A DNA stretch of 41,640 nucleotides, from NCBI GenBank assembly GCA_949296115.1, contig CASFNR010000017.1:1-41640 (forward strand), in the 5' to 3' direction. Under the pieces are notes generated by a model. That model saw only the letters and a program-made list of their open reading frames with translations. It had not been told where the DNA came from and did no database searches. The DNA comes from an uncultured Eubacteriales bacterium (GTDB lineage Bacteria > Bacillota > Clostridia > Oscillospirales > Oscillospiraceae). Positions 1 to 7,689 of this stretch are shown one piece after another (position 1 is the stretch's first letter; each line of letters begins with the position of its first letter). Position numbers and translations under genes: made by a program.

Positions 1-1605
1 GCTTTCGCATACGAGCTTCCGGGTCTCCAGAATCCGTCCGGGGGCCATACTCAGCTCGGTGAATCCCATTTTCAGGAAGGTTTCGGTCATCTTGGGGTCA
101 GCGCCCAGCTCGCCGCAGATGCCCGCCCAGATGCCCGCTTCGTTGGCGGACTTGGCAATGTGGGCAAGCAGCGCCATCAGCGCCGGGTGGTAGGGGTCGT
201 AGAAGTCCCCCAGCTTGGCGTTCTGCCGGTCCACCGCCAGGGTGTACTGGGTCAGATCATTGGTGCCCACACTGAAGAAGGCGGCTTCCTTGGCAAGCTC
301 CGGAGCCAGAACGGCAGCGGCAGGGGTCTCAATCATCACACCGATGGGAACCTCTTTGGTTTCCACACCCTCGGCGGTCAGTTCCGCACGGGCTTTGGCG
401 CACAGGGCCTTGGCCGCCTTCAGCTCCCAGAGGGAAGCCACCATGGGGAACATGATGCTCAGGTTTCCATAAGCGGAAGCCCGGTAAATCGCCCGCAGCT
501 GGGGCAGGAAAATCTCCTCCCGGGTCAGACAAATCCGCAGGCCCCGCAGACCCAGCGCCGGATTCTCCTCTTTCTCCAGGCCCATATAGGCAACCTGCTT
601 GTCGGCGCCAATGTCCAGCGTCCGGATGACCACAGGCCGGTCGCCCATGATCTCTGCCACCGTCCGGTAGGCGGTAAACAGTTCCTCCTCGGTGGGCAGA
701 TTGGAACGGCCCAGGTAGAGGAATTCGCTGCGCATCAGGCCAACCCCCTCTGCGTCACCGGCGATGGCCGCCCGGGCGTCCTCGGGAGAACCGATGTTGG
801 CGCACAGCAGCACGGACTTGCCGGACTTGGTAACGCTCTTCTTGCCCCGGTAGGCTTCCAGTGCAAACCGGGCATCTGCCGCTGCAGCCTGTTTCTCCTT
901 CAGCATGGCCAGGGTTTCCGGGTCGGGGTCGGCATACCAGGTGCCGGTGAAGCCGTCCACCGCCAGAACCTCACAGCTCTCTGCGTCCTCCAGGGGCAGA
1001 TTCGCCTGGACCAGGGAGGGAATGTTCAGGGTCCGTGCCAGAATGGCTGTATGGCTGGAGGAAGAACCCTGGCGGGTGACAAAGGCCAGAATCCGCTCCC
1101 GGGGCAGCTGGATGGTTTCGCTGGGGGCCAGATCCTCCGCCACCAGCAGGAAAGAGCCCTCCGGCAGCTGGAATCCGGTGTTGCCGCAGAGAATGTCGTA
1201 TACCCGGTGGGACATATCCCGGATGTCCGCGCTGCGGGCATTCATGTACTCGTCGTCCATGGCGGCGAAAATCTGAGCGAAAGACTCGCCGGTGTCCAGG
1301 GCCGCAATGGCAGCGGCGGCGCCGCCGGCGATGGCTTCCGCCACGCCGTCCAGATAATCCAGGTCGTCCAGCATCAGCATCTGCACTTCCACAATGGCTG
1401 CCTTGTCTTCACCCAGTTCCTCTTTTGCTTTTTCGTACAGCTGAGACAGCTGCTCCCGGGCGGTCTCCCGGGCCGCATCAAACTTGCTCTGCTCCAGCTG
1501 GGGATCCCCGCTGGACACCGGCAGCACCCGCTGGGATTTGCGGTACACCACCGCAGGGCCAATCGCAACGCCGGAGAATACCGGCAGTCCTTTTCCTTGC
1601 TTCAT
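1..1605 (-). CDS. ptsI: PTS enzyme I (phosphoenolpyruvate-protein phosphotransferase), 3' end cut by window
   Basis: Cytoplasmic enzyme I moves phosphate from PEP to HPr, the first step of all PTS sugar uptake. The visible 535 codons start MKQGKGLPVFSGVAIG, the usual N-terminus. The phospho-histidine is in SSSSHTAILART (His about 185). The PEP-binding barrel follows, with EGVGLMRSEFL, IMFPMVASL and the GICGELGADP cysteine motif. The family is about 570-580 residues, so only the C-terminal tail is missing beyond base 1. The gene lies 14 bases after crr and probably shares the licT-crr-ptsI transcript. No ptsH (HPr) is in the window. Confidence 0.97.
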   Translation of the reverse strand, partial: MKQGKGLPVFSGVAIGPAVVYRKSQRVLPVSSGDPQLEQSKFDAARETAREQLSQLYEKAKEELGEDKAAIVEVQMLMLDDLDYLDGVAEAIAGGAAAAIAALDTGESFAQIFAAMDDEYMNARSADIRDMSHRVYDILCGNTGFQLPEGSFLLVAEDLAPSETIQLPRERILAFVTRQGSSSSHTAILARTLNIPSLVQANLPLEDAESCEVLAVDGFTGTWYADPDPETLAMLKEKQAAAADARFALEAYRGKKSVTKSGKSVLLCANIGSPEDARAAIAGDAEGVGLMRSEFLYLGRSNLPTEEELFTAYRTVAEIMGDRPVVIRTLDIGADKQVAYMGLEKEENPALGLRGLRICLTREEIFLPQLRAIYRASAYGNLSIMFPMVASLWELKAAKALCAKARAELTAEGVETKEVPIGVMIETPAAAVLAPELAKEAAFFSVGTNDLTQYTLAVDRQNAKLGDFYDPYHPALMALLAHIAKSANEAGIWAGICGELGADPKMTETFLKMGFTELSMAPGRILETRKLVCES

Positions 1606-1619
1606 GGTACGGCCCTGCC

Positions 1620-2105
1620 TTACTTGGCCAGCTGGATGACCACGTCGGCGTTGGTCACATCCCGGTCCACCTTGGTCTGGAAGGTGGGATAGTTGTCGGT
1701 GTTGCACACCACCATGGGGGTGATGGTCTTCAGACCAGCCTCTTCCACAGCCTTCAGGTCCACCTCGATGAGCAGCTGCCCCTTTTTCACCTTGTCGCCG
1801 TTGGCAGCGTGGATGGTGAAGGGCTTTCCCTCCAGGCTGACCGTTTCCAGGCCCACATGGATCAGGATTTCCGCACCGTTGTCCGCCACCAGGCTCACTG
1901 CGTGGCCCGTGGGGAACATCATGTCCACTGTGGCGTCGCAGGGCGCATAAACCTTGCCCTCCGTGGGTACAATGGCAATGCCGTTGCCCAGCATTCCCTC
2001 GGCAAAGGTGGGGTCGGGTACCTGGCTGATGGCCACGGCCTTGCCGGCCATGGGGGCGTAGAGATCATCCATTGCTTTTCCAAACAGTTTCTGAAACAGT
2101 CCCAT
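1620..2105 (-). CDS. crr: PTS IIA component, glucose type (EIIA-Glc/Crr)
   Basis: Small soluble IIA protein that relays phosphate from HPr to a sugar-specific IIB. The 161 residues show the EIIA-Glc fold signatures: the LYAPMAGKAV start, FPTGHAVSL (His 68) and the active-site ILIHVGLETVSLEGK (His 83). I start at MGLFQKLFGK, which has AAAGGA upstream; the open frame extends further 5' without family similarity. It is a free-standing IIA with no IIBC attached, so it could serve several permeases. It follows licT by 29 bases and precedes ptsI. Regulation is probably through the LicT antiterminator upstream of licT. Confidence 0.95.
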   Translation of the reverse strand: MGLFQKLFGKAMDDLYAPMAGKAVAISQVPDPTFAEGMLGNGIAIVPTEGKVYAPCDATVDMMFPTGHAVSLVADNGAEILIHVGLETVSLEGKPFTIHAANGDKVKKGQLLIEVDLKAVEEAGLKTITPMVVCNTDNYPTFQTKVDRDVTNADVVIQLAK

Positions 2106-2134
2106 TCTACATTTTCCTTTCTGATATTGATTTA

Positions 2135-2965
2135 TTACGAAATACAGGCACGGTGAATACACAATGCCAGATACGCGCGTTCCGCTGCCGGGACCGGAAT
2201 CCCGCTCTGCCGGGATAAATAATCCGTAATGGCGCCTGCACAGTCATAGGCCGTGGAAAAACGGGGCAGTAAATCGGATACGGCCTGTACATCCATCCAG
2301 TCCCGCTCTGCCTGGGAAAATGCCTGCAGCGCCATAAATTTGATGTGGACAATCAGCTCGTCATAAAACAGATGCTGGTGATTCATCTTCAGTTCCGGCC
2401 AATTTTCCAGGATTTCCACCATGGGCTGCAGCACCCGGGTTGCGTGCATGGTGGCGTTCATGGAGCCGGAATACTCCGCATTGACCAGGTGCAGGGCAAT
2501 GCTGGCAGCTTCATCCTCCCCGAGGGTCTTTCCCATCTCCGCCTCAATCCGTTCCAGAGCATACTTTCCAACGGCATATTCCGCCGGATAGAACACCCGT
2601 ACTTCCGTCAGCAGCGGGTTGGGAAGCGACATTCCCCGCTGGCTCAGATTCAGGGCAAACAGAATATGGTCGCCGAGAGTCAGGTAGATGCTCTCATTCA
2701 GTTCCCGTCCAATGGCCGTCTTGGCATAGTCAATAATCTGCGTACACAGCTCCAGCATCTCCGGCGGAAGCTGTCCAAAAACATCCTGCAGGCGGCTGGC
2801 CTGCTCCGGCGTATCCATCCGGAAGATTTTCTCCACCGCAGAGGCATCCAGAAGCTTTCCCGGCTTTGCGCCGAAGCCGATGCCCCTCCCCATGACAACC
2901 AATTCCCGTCCGTCTGAATCGGTGCAACTGACAACATTGTTGTTGATAACCTTACAGATTCTCAA
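2135..2965 (-). CDS. licT: LicT/BglG-family transcriptional antiterminator
   Basis: RNA-binding antiterminator controlled by PTS phosphorylation. The 276 residues, the normal length, have an N-terminal CAT RNA-binding domain (RICKVINNNVVS...GRGIGFG, about 1-55) and two PRD domains (about 65-276). Conserved PRD histidines appear in LGDHILFAL, SIALHLVNAEYS, DELIVHIKF and LALCIHRAC. I chose the TTG start at 2965: GGAGGAG lies 6 bases upstream and the protein then begins like other LicT proteins. An ATG six codons upstream (2983) abuts the terminator T-run and has no ribosome site. It is the first gene of the operon and probably regulates itself through the RAT site in its own leader. Confidence 0.93.
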   Translation of the reverse strand: MRICKVINNNVVSCTDSDGRELVVMGRGIGFGAKPGKLLDASAVEKIFRMDTPEQASRLQDVFGQLPPEMLELCTQIIDYAKTAIGRELNESIYLTLGDHILFALNLSQRGMSLPNPLLTEVRVFYPAEYAVGKYALERIEAEMGKTLGEDEAASIALHLVNAEYSGSMNATMHATRVLQPMVEILENWPELKMNHQHLFYDELIVHIKFMALQAFSQAERDWMDVQAVSDLLPRFSTAYDCAGAITDYLSRQSGIPVPAAERAYLALCIHRACIS

Positions 2966-2983
2966 CGTGATCTCCTCCAACAT

Positions 2984-3030
2984 AAAAAAAGACCAAATCC
3001 CGCAAAAAACATCTTTTGTGGAATTTGGTT
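2984..3030 (-). terminator. LicT-controlled leader terminator
   Basis: On the minus strand ACCAAATTCC pairs with GGGATTTGGT, and the stem is followed by a run of seven T just before licT. The 5' arm overlaps the end of the RAT sequence, so RAT folding and the terminator exclude each other. Confidence 0.88.
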
Positions 3031-3055
3031 TTGCCTGCCTTGCCAGTAACAACCC
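3026..3055 (-). promoter_or_regulatory. RAT (ribonucleic antiterminator) site for LicT
   Basis: The minus-strand leader reads GGGTTGTTACTGGC, then AAGGCAGGCAAAACC. This matches the classic BglG/LicT RAT pattern (GGNTTGTTACTG...GCAGGCAAAACC). It overlaps the terminator at 2984-3030. Bound LicT would stabilise the RAT hairpin and let RNA polymerase read into licT-crr-ptsI. Confidence 0.9.
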
Positions 3056-3081
3056 AACGTTGATTATTTAACTTGTCTACA

Positions 3082-3110
3082 GCATAACCCTTTATTCACA
3101 CTTTGTCAAC
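3082..3110 (-). promoter_or_regulatory. Sigma-A promoter of licT-crr-ptsI
   Basis: Minus strand: -35 TTGACA (3105-3110), 17-base spacer, -10 TATGCT (3082-3087). The start would fall about 20 bases before the RAT site. Confidence 0.85.
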
Positions 3111-3120
3111 ATTTTCTGTC

Positions 3121-3480
3121 CCACAGATTGAAAAATCGGCAATCAAGACAGGATTATCAATTTATTTTTGTACAGTATTACTTACGATCCGGGATTGACA
3201 GCCGGATTGCAGTTCTGATCCCCTACCATCGATATGCGGCTGTCAGGCCTCATTTTCCCTTCCTGCGTTTTTTTCCAAAGGTGGATTTTGCAGCCCGAGG
3301 TCGAATCAGGCGTCCTTTCCGAAAACGTCTTTTCCATGCCGCTTCTCTATTTTCCCCATTCCATGATTCCGTCTCCGTCATATTTTTCTCCTTCGGCGGC
3401 AGATTCTGCACAACACGGCAACTTCCAGCGGAATTCTTTACGGCAGGATGCACAAATATTCCAAATTTCCGGATTACCGA
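3121..3480. other. Non-coding stretch between divergent promoters
   Basis: About 360 bases between the licT promoter and the lysine-riboswitch promoter. Short open frames run through it on both strands, but none has a ribosome site or recognisable protein features. I see no repeat or RNA motif here. Confidence 0.5.
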
Positions 3481-3509
3481 TTGACAGTCTCCTTCCACGG
3501 TGATATGAT
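3481..3509 (+). promoter_or_regulatory. Sigma-A promoter of the lysine-transporter leader
   Basis: Consensus TTGACA (3481-3486), 17-base spacer, TATGAT (3504-3509). It lies just upstream of the riboswitch. Confidence 0.85.
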
Positions 3510-3526
3510 TTTCTCACAATTTGGAT

Positions 3527-3693
3527 CGCTTAGATAGAGGTGCGAGGTTCATCAGTACCCTCCGGCAAGGCCAGGCAGCCGCCGCAGAGGAAAGGGAACA
3601 TCGCCGAAGTGCTTTGAAGCTGCCTGGCTTCAGGGTGCTGGGCTGTCGGGAAATACCCGCCGGACTGTCACAAAACTTTGTGAAGCGCTATCA
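3527..3693 (+). promoter_or_regulatory. Lysine riboswitch (L box)
   Basis: Conserved L-box blocks occur in order: ATAGAGGTGCGAGGTTCAT with AGTA just after (from 3533), GGGAACATCGCCGAAGTGC (3594-3612), GGTGCTGGGCTGTCGGG (3634-3650), GGACTGTCACA (3662-3672), and the closing GAAGCGCTATC (3682-3692), whose CTATC pairs with the opening GATAG. It lies between a promoter and a strong terminator, so lysine should cause premature termination. This points to lysine as the substrate of the downstream ABC transporter. Confidence 0.93.
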
Positions 3694-3730
3694 ATGGCTG
3701 TCGGGATATATCCGTTATTCCGTCTTTCCC

Positions 3731-3764
3731 ATGGACCGCTTGACAAAGCGGTCCATTTTGTTTT
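3731..3764 (+). terminator. Riboswitch expression-platform terminator
   Basis: A perfect 11-bp stem ATGGACCGCTT / AAGCGGTCCAT closes a GACA loop (3731-3756). TTTGTTTT follows. It lies 38 bases after the L box and 70 bases before the first gene. Confidence 0.92.
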
Positions 3765-3835
3765 CCCCGGTTTCCGGCAGACCGGCAGAAAGAACGACCA
3801 CCGCCGGAAAATTCAAACAAGAAAGGTGAAGAAAC

Positions 3836-4753
3836 ATGAAAAAGATTCTCTCTGTCCTGATGGTTCTGGCCATGATTCTGGCCATGACCGCCTGCGGCGG
3901 CACCGCCTCCACCGAGACCACCGCCGCTCCCGCCGGCACGGAGGCCGCCGGTACGGAAGCAGCGGGCACTGCCGCTTCTTCCGATGCCATTCCCGGCCTG
4001 GAGGACGGCGTGCTCACCATCGCCATGGAGTGCGCCTACGCCCCCTATAACTGGACCCAGCCCGATGACGCCAACGGCGCCGTGCCCATCAAGGACTCCA
4101 CCGAGTACGCCAATGGCTACGACGTGATGATCGCCAAGAAAATCTGCGAAGCCAACGGCTGGGAGCTGGAGGTCGTCCGCACCGACTGGGATTCCCTGGT
4201 CCCCGGCGTTCAGACCGGTATCTATGATGCGGTCATTGCCGGTCAGTCCATGACCGCCGACCGGATGGAGCAGGTGGACTTTGCCGGTCCCTACTACTAC
4301 GCCTCCATCGTCTGCGTCACCAAGGCTGACAGCGCCTTCGCCGATGCCCAGGGCATCAGCGACCTGTCCGGCGGCACCTGCACCGCCCAGATCGCCACCG
4401 TCTGGTACGACACCATGCTGCCCCAGATTGAGGGTGCTCAGATCCAGACCGCCGCAGAAACCGCTCCTGCCATGCTGATGGCCCTGGAGACCGGCACCGT
4501 GGACTTCATCTGCACCGATATGCCCACCGCCATGGGCGCTGTGGCCGCCTACCCCGACATGGTGATTCTGGACTTCACCGACTCCGACGACAACTTCGTG
4601 GCTGACGAGGGCGACATCAACATCGGCGTGTCCGTGATGAAGGGCAATACCGCCCTGAAGGAGGCCATTGACTCCGTCCTGTCCACCATGACCGTGGATG
4701 ATTTCAACGCCATCATGGACGAGGCCATCTCCGTTCAGCCCCTGAGCGAATAA
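3836..4753 (+). CDS. Amino-acid (probably lysine) ABC transporter substrate-binding lipoprotein
   Basis: Extracytoplasmic solute receptor of the SBP_bac_3 family, 305 residues. It has a lipoprotein signal (MKKILSVLMVLAMILAMTAC, Cys 20), a Thr/Ala/Glu-rich linker to about residue 55, then the binding domain. Family features include LTIAMECAYAPYNW, YDVMIAKKI and AGQSMTADRMEQVDFAGPYY. AAAGGTG lies 8 bases before the ATG. It is first in an operon with permease and ATPase genes. Lysine as the ligand is inferred from the riboswitch in the leader; the protein alone says only polar amino acid. Confidence 0.93.
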   Translation: MKKILSVLMVLAMILAMTACGGTASTETTAAPAGTEAAGTEAAGTAASSDAIPGLEDGVLTIAMECAYAPYNWTQPDDANGAVPIKDSTEYANGYDVMIAKKICEANGWELEVVRTDWDSLVPGVQTGIYDAVIAGQSMTADRMEQVDFAGPYYYASIVCVTKADSAFADAQGISDLSGGTCTAQIATVWYDTMLPQIEGAQIQTAAETAPAMLMALETGTVDFICTDMPTAMGAVAAYPDMVILDFTDSDDNFVADEGDINIGVSVMKGNTALKEAIDSVLSTMTVDDFNAIMDEAISVQPLSE

Positions 4754-4793
4754 CATTCCAAATTTGTCCAGGGCGGGGGCCGTGTCCCTCGCC

Positions 4794-4847
4794 CTGAGAC
4801 ATGTGGGAAGCAGAACCGGCTCCGGTTCCGTTTCCCATGTGCCTCAG
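4794..4847 (+). repeat. Long imperfect hairpin between binding-protein and permease genes
   Basis: CTGAG...ACATG..GGAA..GAACCGG pairs with CCGGTTC..TTCCCATGT..CTCAG around a 2-base loop. There is no T-run, so a simple terminator is unlikely. It may protect the 3' end of the binding-protein message and give more receptor than permease; this role is an inference. Confidence 0.6.
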
Positions 4848-4906
4848 AACAGACGCACAGTCCGGATTACATCCAAAATTTTAATACAGAAGGGAGTCAT
4901 TCCCCC

Positions 4907-5782
4907 ATGGAACGACTGATACAATTGGGCGCCGACATCGTGAAGCTCTGGGACCGGTGCGGCGGCGATTACCTCAACGGTATGAAAAACACCCTGATTC
5001 TTGCCCTGGTGGCCACCGCCATCGGCTGTCTCATCGGCCTGATCTGCGGCATTCTGCAGACCATCCCCCACAGCAAGCACGATTCCGGATTCAAGCGGTT
5101 TATCCTGGCTTTCATCCGGGGCGTGGTTCGGATTTATGTGGAAGTATTCCGGGGGACCCCCATGGTGCTTCAGGCGGTGTTCCTCTACTACGGCCTGCCC
5201 TACTTCACCAACAACACCGTGAAGTTTGAGAATATCTGGCTGGCCGCCATTCTGGTGGTGTCCATCAACACCGGCGCTTATATGGCCGAATCCGTCCGGG
5301 GCGGCATCATCTCCATTGACCCAGGCCAGACCGAGGGCGCCAAGGCCATTGGCATGAACCATGTGCAGACCATGCTCAACGTGATTCTCCCCCAGGCCAT
5401 CCGCAACATCATGCCCCAGATCGGCAACAACTTCATCATCAATGTGAAGGACTCCTCCGTCATGTTCATCATCTCCTTCACGGAGTTCTTTGCCGTCCAC
5501 CGGGCCGCCGTGGGGCAGACCTACCTCTACTTCCCCTCCGCCACCATTGAGATGGTGGGCTACCTGACCATGACCCTGATTGCCTCCTTCCTGCTGCGGT
5601 GGATGGAGCGGCGGATGGACGGGGACAGCAGCTATCAGCTGGTCCAGGTGGATCAGCTGACCATGACCGCCGGAACCTACAGCCACCCGGACCGGGGGAC
5701 ACCCTTCGACGAGCGGAGCAAGGAACACCGGGCAAGAGTCCGGCAGAACCTGAAATTCGGAAGAAGCAGAGGAGAGCGCTGA
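4907..5782 (+). CDS. Amino-acid (probably lysine) ABC transporter permease
   Basis: Inner-membrane channel subunit of the HisM/GlnP family, 291 residues. It has several hydrophobic segments (about 25-47, 75-100, 115-135, 185-200, 210-230). The EAA loop that contacts the ATPase is at [39 protein letters not shown] is typical of the family. The polar C-terminal 50 residues are longer than usual. GAAGGGAG precedes the ATG. The gene follows the binding-protein gene by 153 bases, which hold the long hairpin, and ends one base before the ATPase gene. Confidence 0.94.
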   Translation: MERLIQLGADIVKLWDRCGGDYLNGMKNTLILALVATAIGCLIGLICGILQTIPHSKHDSGFKRFILAFIRGVVRIYVEVFRGTPMVLQAVFLYYGLPYFTNNTVKFENIWLAAILVVSINTGAYMAESVRGGIISIDPGQTEGAKAIGMNHVQTMLNVILPQAIRNIMPQIGNNFIINVKDSSVMFIISFTEFFAVHRAAVGQTYLYFPSATIEMVGYLTMTLIASFLLRWMERRMDGDSSYQLVQVDQLTMTAGTYSHPDRGTPFDERSKEHRARVRQNLKFGRSRGER

Positions 5783-5783
5783 T

Positions 5784-6524
5784 ATGGCTGACAAAATTTT
5801 GGAAATCCGCCACCTGTCCAAGAGCTTCGGCTCCAACCAGGTGCTGCGGGATATTGACTTTTCAGTGAATAAGGGAGATGTGATCTCCATCATCGGCGCC
5901 TCCGGCTCCGGCAAGTCCACCCTGCTGCGCTGCGTGAATTTGCTGGAAACACCCACCTCCGGGGAAATTCTCTACCATGGTCAGAACGTGGTGGGTCCCG
6001 GGGTGAATGCCGCCGCCTACCGTTCCCACGTGGGCATGGTATTCCAGTCCTTCAACCTGTTCAACAACATGACCGTGCTGGAAAACTGCATGGTTGGTCA
6101 GATTAAGGTGCTGAAAAAGCGGAAAGAGGACGCTCGGATTCACGCCATGGAATACCTGGTGAAGGTTGGCATGGCACCCTACATCAACGCCAAACCCCGG
6201 CAGATTTCCGGCGGTCAGAAGCAGCGGGTGGCCATCGCCCGGGCCCTGGCCATGGACCCGGAGGTACTGCTCTTTGACGAGCCCACCTCCGCTCTGGACC
6301 CGGAAATGGTGGGCGAGGTACTCACCGTCATGCAGGCCCTGGCCAACGAGGGCATGACCATGCTGGTGGTGACCCACGAGATGGCCTTCGCCCGGGACGT
6401 GTCCACCCATGTGGTGTACATGAACCAGGGCGTGATCTGCGAGGAAGGCCCCCCCGCCGAGGTATTTGGCAACCCCCAGAAGCCGGAGACCCGGGATTTC
6501 CTGGCCCGCTTCCGCCAGAATTGA
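5784..6524 (+). CDS. Amino-acid (probably lysine) ABC transporter ATP-binding protein
   Basis: Cytoplasmic ATPase of a polar amino-acid importer (GlnQ/HisP family), 246 residues. Walker [11 protein letters not shown]-loop MVFQSFNLF, signature [15 protein letters not shown], Walker [13 protein letters not shown] and switch VVTHEMAFA are all intact. AGGAG lies inside the end of the permease gene, which stops one base before this ATG, so translation is probably coupled. The lysine substrate is inferred from the riboswitch. Confidence 0.96.
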   Translation: MADKILEIRHLSKSFGSNQVLRDIDFSVNKGDVISIIGASGSGKSTLLRCVNLLETPTSGEILYHGQNVVGPGVNAAAYRSHVGMVFQSFNLFNNMTVLENCMVGQIKVLKKRKEDARIHAMEYLVKVGMAPYINAKPRQISGGQKQRVAIARALAMDPEVLLFDEPTSALDPEMVGEVLTVMQALANEGMTMLVVTHEMAFARDVSTHVVYMNQGVICEEGPPAEVFGNPQKPETRDFLARFRQN

Positions 6525-6535
6525 ACAAAAAAGAA

Positions 6536-6568
6536 CTGCCGTCTGTTTTCACAGGCGGCAGCTTTTTT
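6536..6568. terminator. Bidirectional terminator
   Basis: An 11-bp stem CTGCCGTCTGT / ACAGGCGGCAG with one G-T pair (6536-6561) has TTTTTT after it on the plus strand and A-rich sequence before it, which gives T on the minus strand. It separates the convergent transporter and DHHW genes. Confidence 0.9.
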
Positions 6569-6587
6569 CATTGTCCTGTTTGATGGC

Positions 6588-7676
6588 TCAGCGGATGGTG
6601 GAGCTGCTGTTCAGCACCAGGGTGCTGTAGAGCATCAGCACATCCTGTCCGTGGAAGTCCAGGAACTGGTCCAGCAGGTCAATCCGCACATACCGGATGT
6701 CCACCAGGGTCACCCTGGCGTAGTTCTGCACCAGCAGAGGCGCCAAGCTGCTACCGAAGGAGTCCCGGAACACAATCAGCTCCCGGTCCGTGGATGCCTG
6801 GGGGTTCTCAATGGTCAGCAGGCTCTTGGCCCCGGAGAGGAACACATCGTATAAATCCGGGCTGTCCAGTTTGTCCCAGTTGTAGACGGCGCTGGTTTCC
6901 CCGGTCTCATAGTCGTAGACGGTGCAGCTGTCCAGCATGGCATTGCTCACCAGATTCAGGGTATCCGGCTCCATGGGCAGGGCCGCCTGACCATAGTACA
7001 CCCCATAGAAGGGGCGGGACAGGGTAACAGGGCCGTAGTCGCCCTCCTGGGGCGCCGGGGCCCCCATGGCCTGACATACCGCCGCCGCCGTGTTCCACAG
7101 GCGCTCCTGCCGCCAGTGGGTGTCGGTGCGGTAGTAGTCCTCCAAAGACAGGGTTCCCGTCAGGTCGATGTGGGTGGCCCAGGGCATCCCCTCCGCCACC
7201 ATGGAGAACAGCTTCTCATAGTCCATGGACAGCTGCCCGGCGGGCTCGGCCAGGTAGTAGCCCTTATCCGGCACCACCGCCATATACACCGCCGAGTCAG
7301 TCAGATACTTCTCATAAAGGTAGTTGAACCGCTCCAGGGCATGGGACACGGAGACCTCCTTCAGAGGATATTCCTGCTTGGCGGCGTAGCCCTGATACAG
7401 ATAGATGCCGTTGTTGTCCTTCTGCCCCAGCACATAGTAGCAGAACAGGGACTTGATCTGGCGGAATCGATCCCGCAGGGGGAACTGGTCCAGGGCATAG
7501 TCCTCAAATTCATCCATGAATTCCCCATCCAGGACGGATTCCGCCTCGATCTGCGGCATCTGGGCCAGGGGCCGCCGCTCAGCGATGGAGAATTCCCCGG
7601 CAGGCCGGAGCCAGGCCAGGGCCGTCAGCGTCACCCAAAGCAGCAAAACAACCAGTGCTGTATAATTCTTTTTCAT
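6588..7676 (-). CDS. DHHW/AlgX-like protein, partner of the MBOAT acyltransferase
   Basis: Extracytoplasmic SGNH-like protein, 362 residues. An N-terminal membrane anchor (KNYTALVVLLLWVTLTALAW) is followed by FSIAERRPLAQMP, LRDRFRQIKS, the YRTDTHW motif (a DHHW variant) and FRDSFGSSLAPLL, which carries the candidate catalytic Ser. I start at MKKNYT (7676) with GAGGAGGG upstream. It follows the MBOAT gene by 13 bases. Such pairs O-acetylate exopolysaccharides or wall polymers: the MBOAT moves acetyl across the membrane and the partner handles it outside. The polymer here is unknown. Confidence 0.85.
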   Translation of the reverse strand: MKKNYTALVVLLLWVTLTALAWLRPAGEFSIAERRPLAQMPQIEAESVLDGEFMDEFEDYALDQFPLRDRFRQIKSLFCYYVLGQKDNNGIYLYQGYAAKQEYPLKEVSVSHALERFNYLYEKYLTDSAVYMAVVPDKGYYLAEPAGQLSMDYEKLFSMVAEGMPWATHIDLTGTLSLEDYYRTDTHWRQERLWNTAAAVCQAMGAPAPQEGDYGPVTLSRPFYGVYYGQAALPMEPDTLNLVSNAMLDSCTVYDYETGETSAVYNWDKLDSPDLYDVFLSGAKSLLTIENPQASTDRELIVFRDSFGSSLAPLLVQNYARVTLVDIRYVRIDLLDQFLDFHGQDVLMLYSTLVLNSSSTIR

Positions 7677-7689
7677 GCTGCCGCCCTCC

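Noticed and set aside
3128-3503. Short open frames between licT and the lysine leader
   Set aside because: No ribosome sites, no recognisable protein pattern, and several overlap in different frames.
3662-3686. GACTGTCACA...TTGTGAAG as another Crp/Fnr-like dyad
   Set aside because: It is part of the conserved lysine riboswitch, and spacing and promoter position do not fit.
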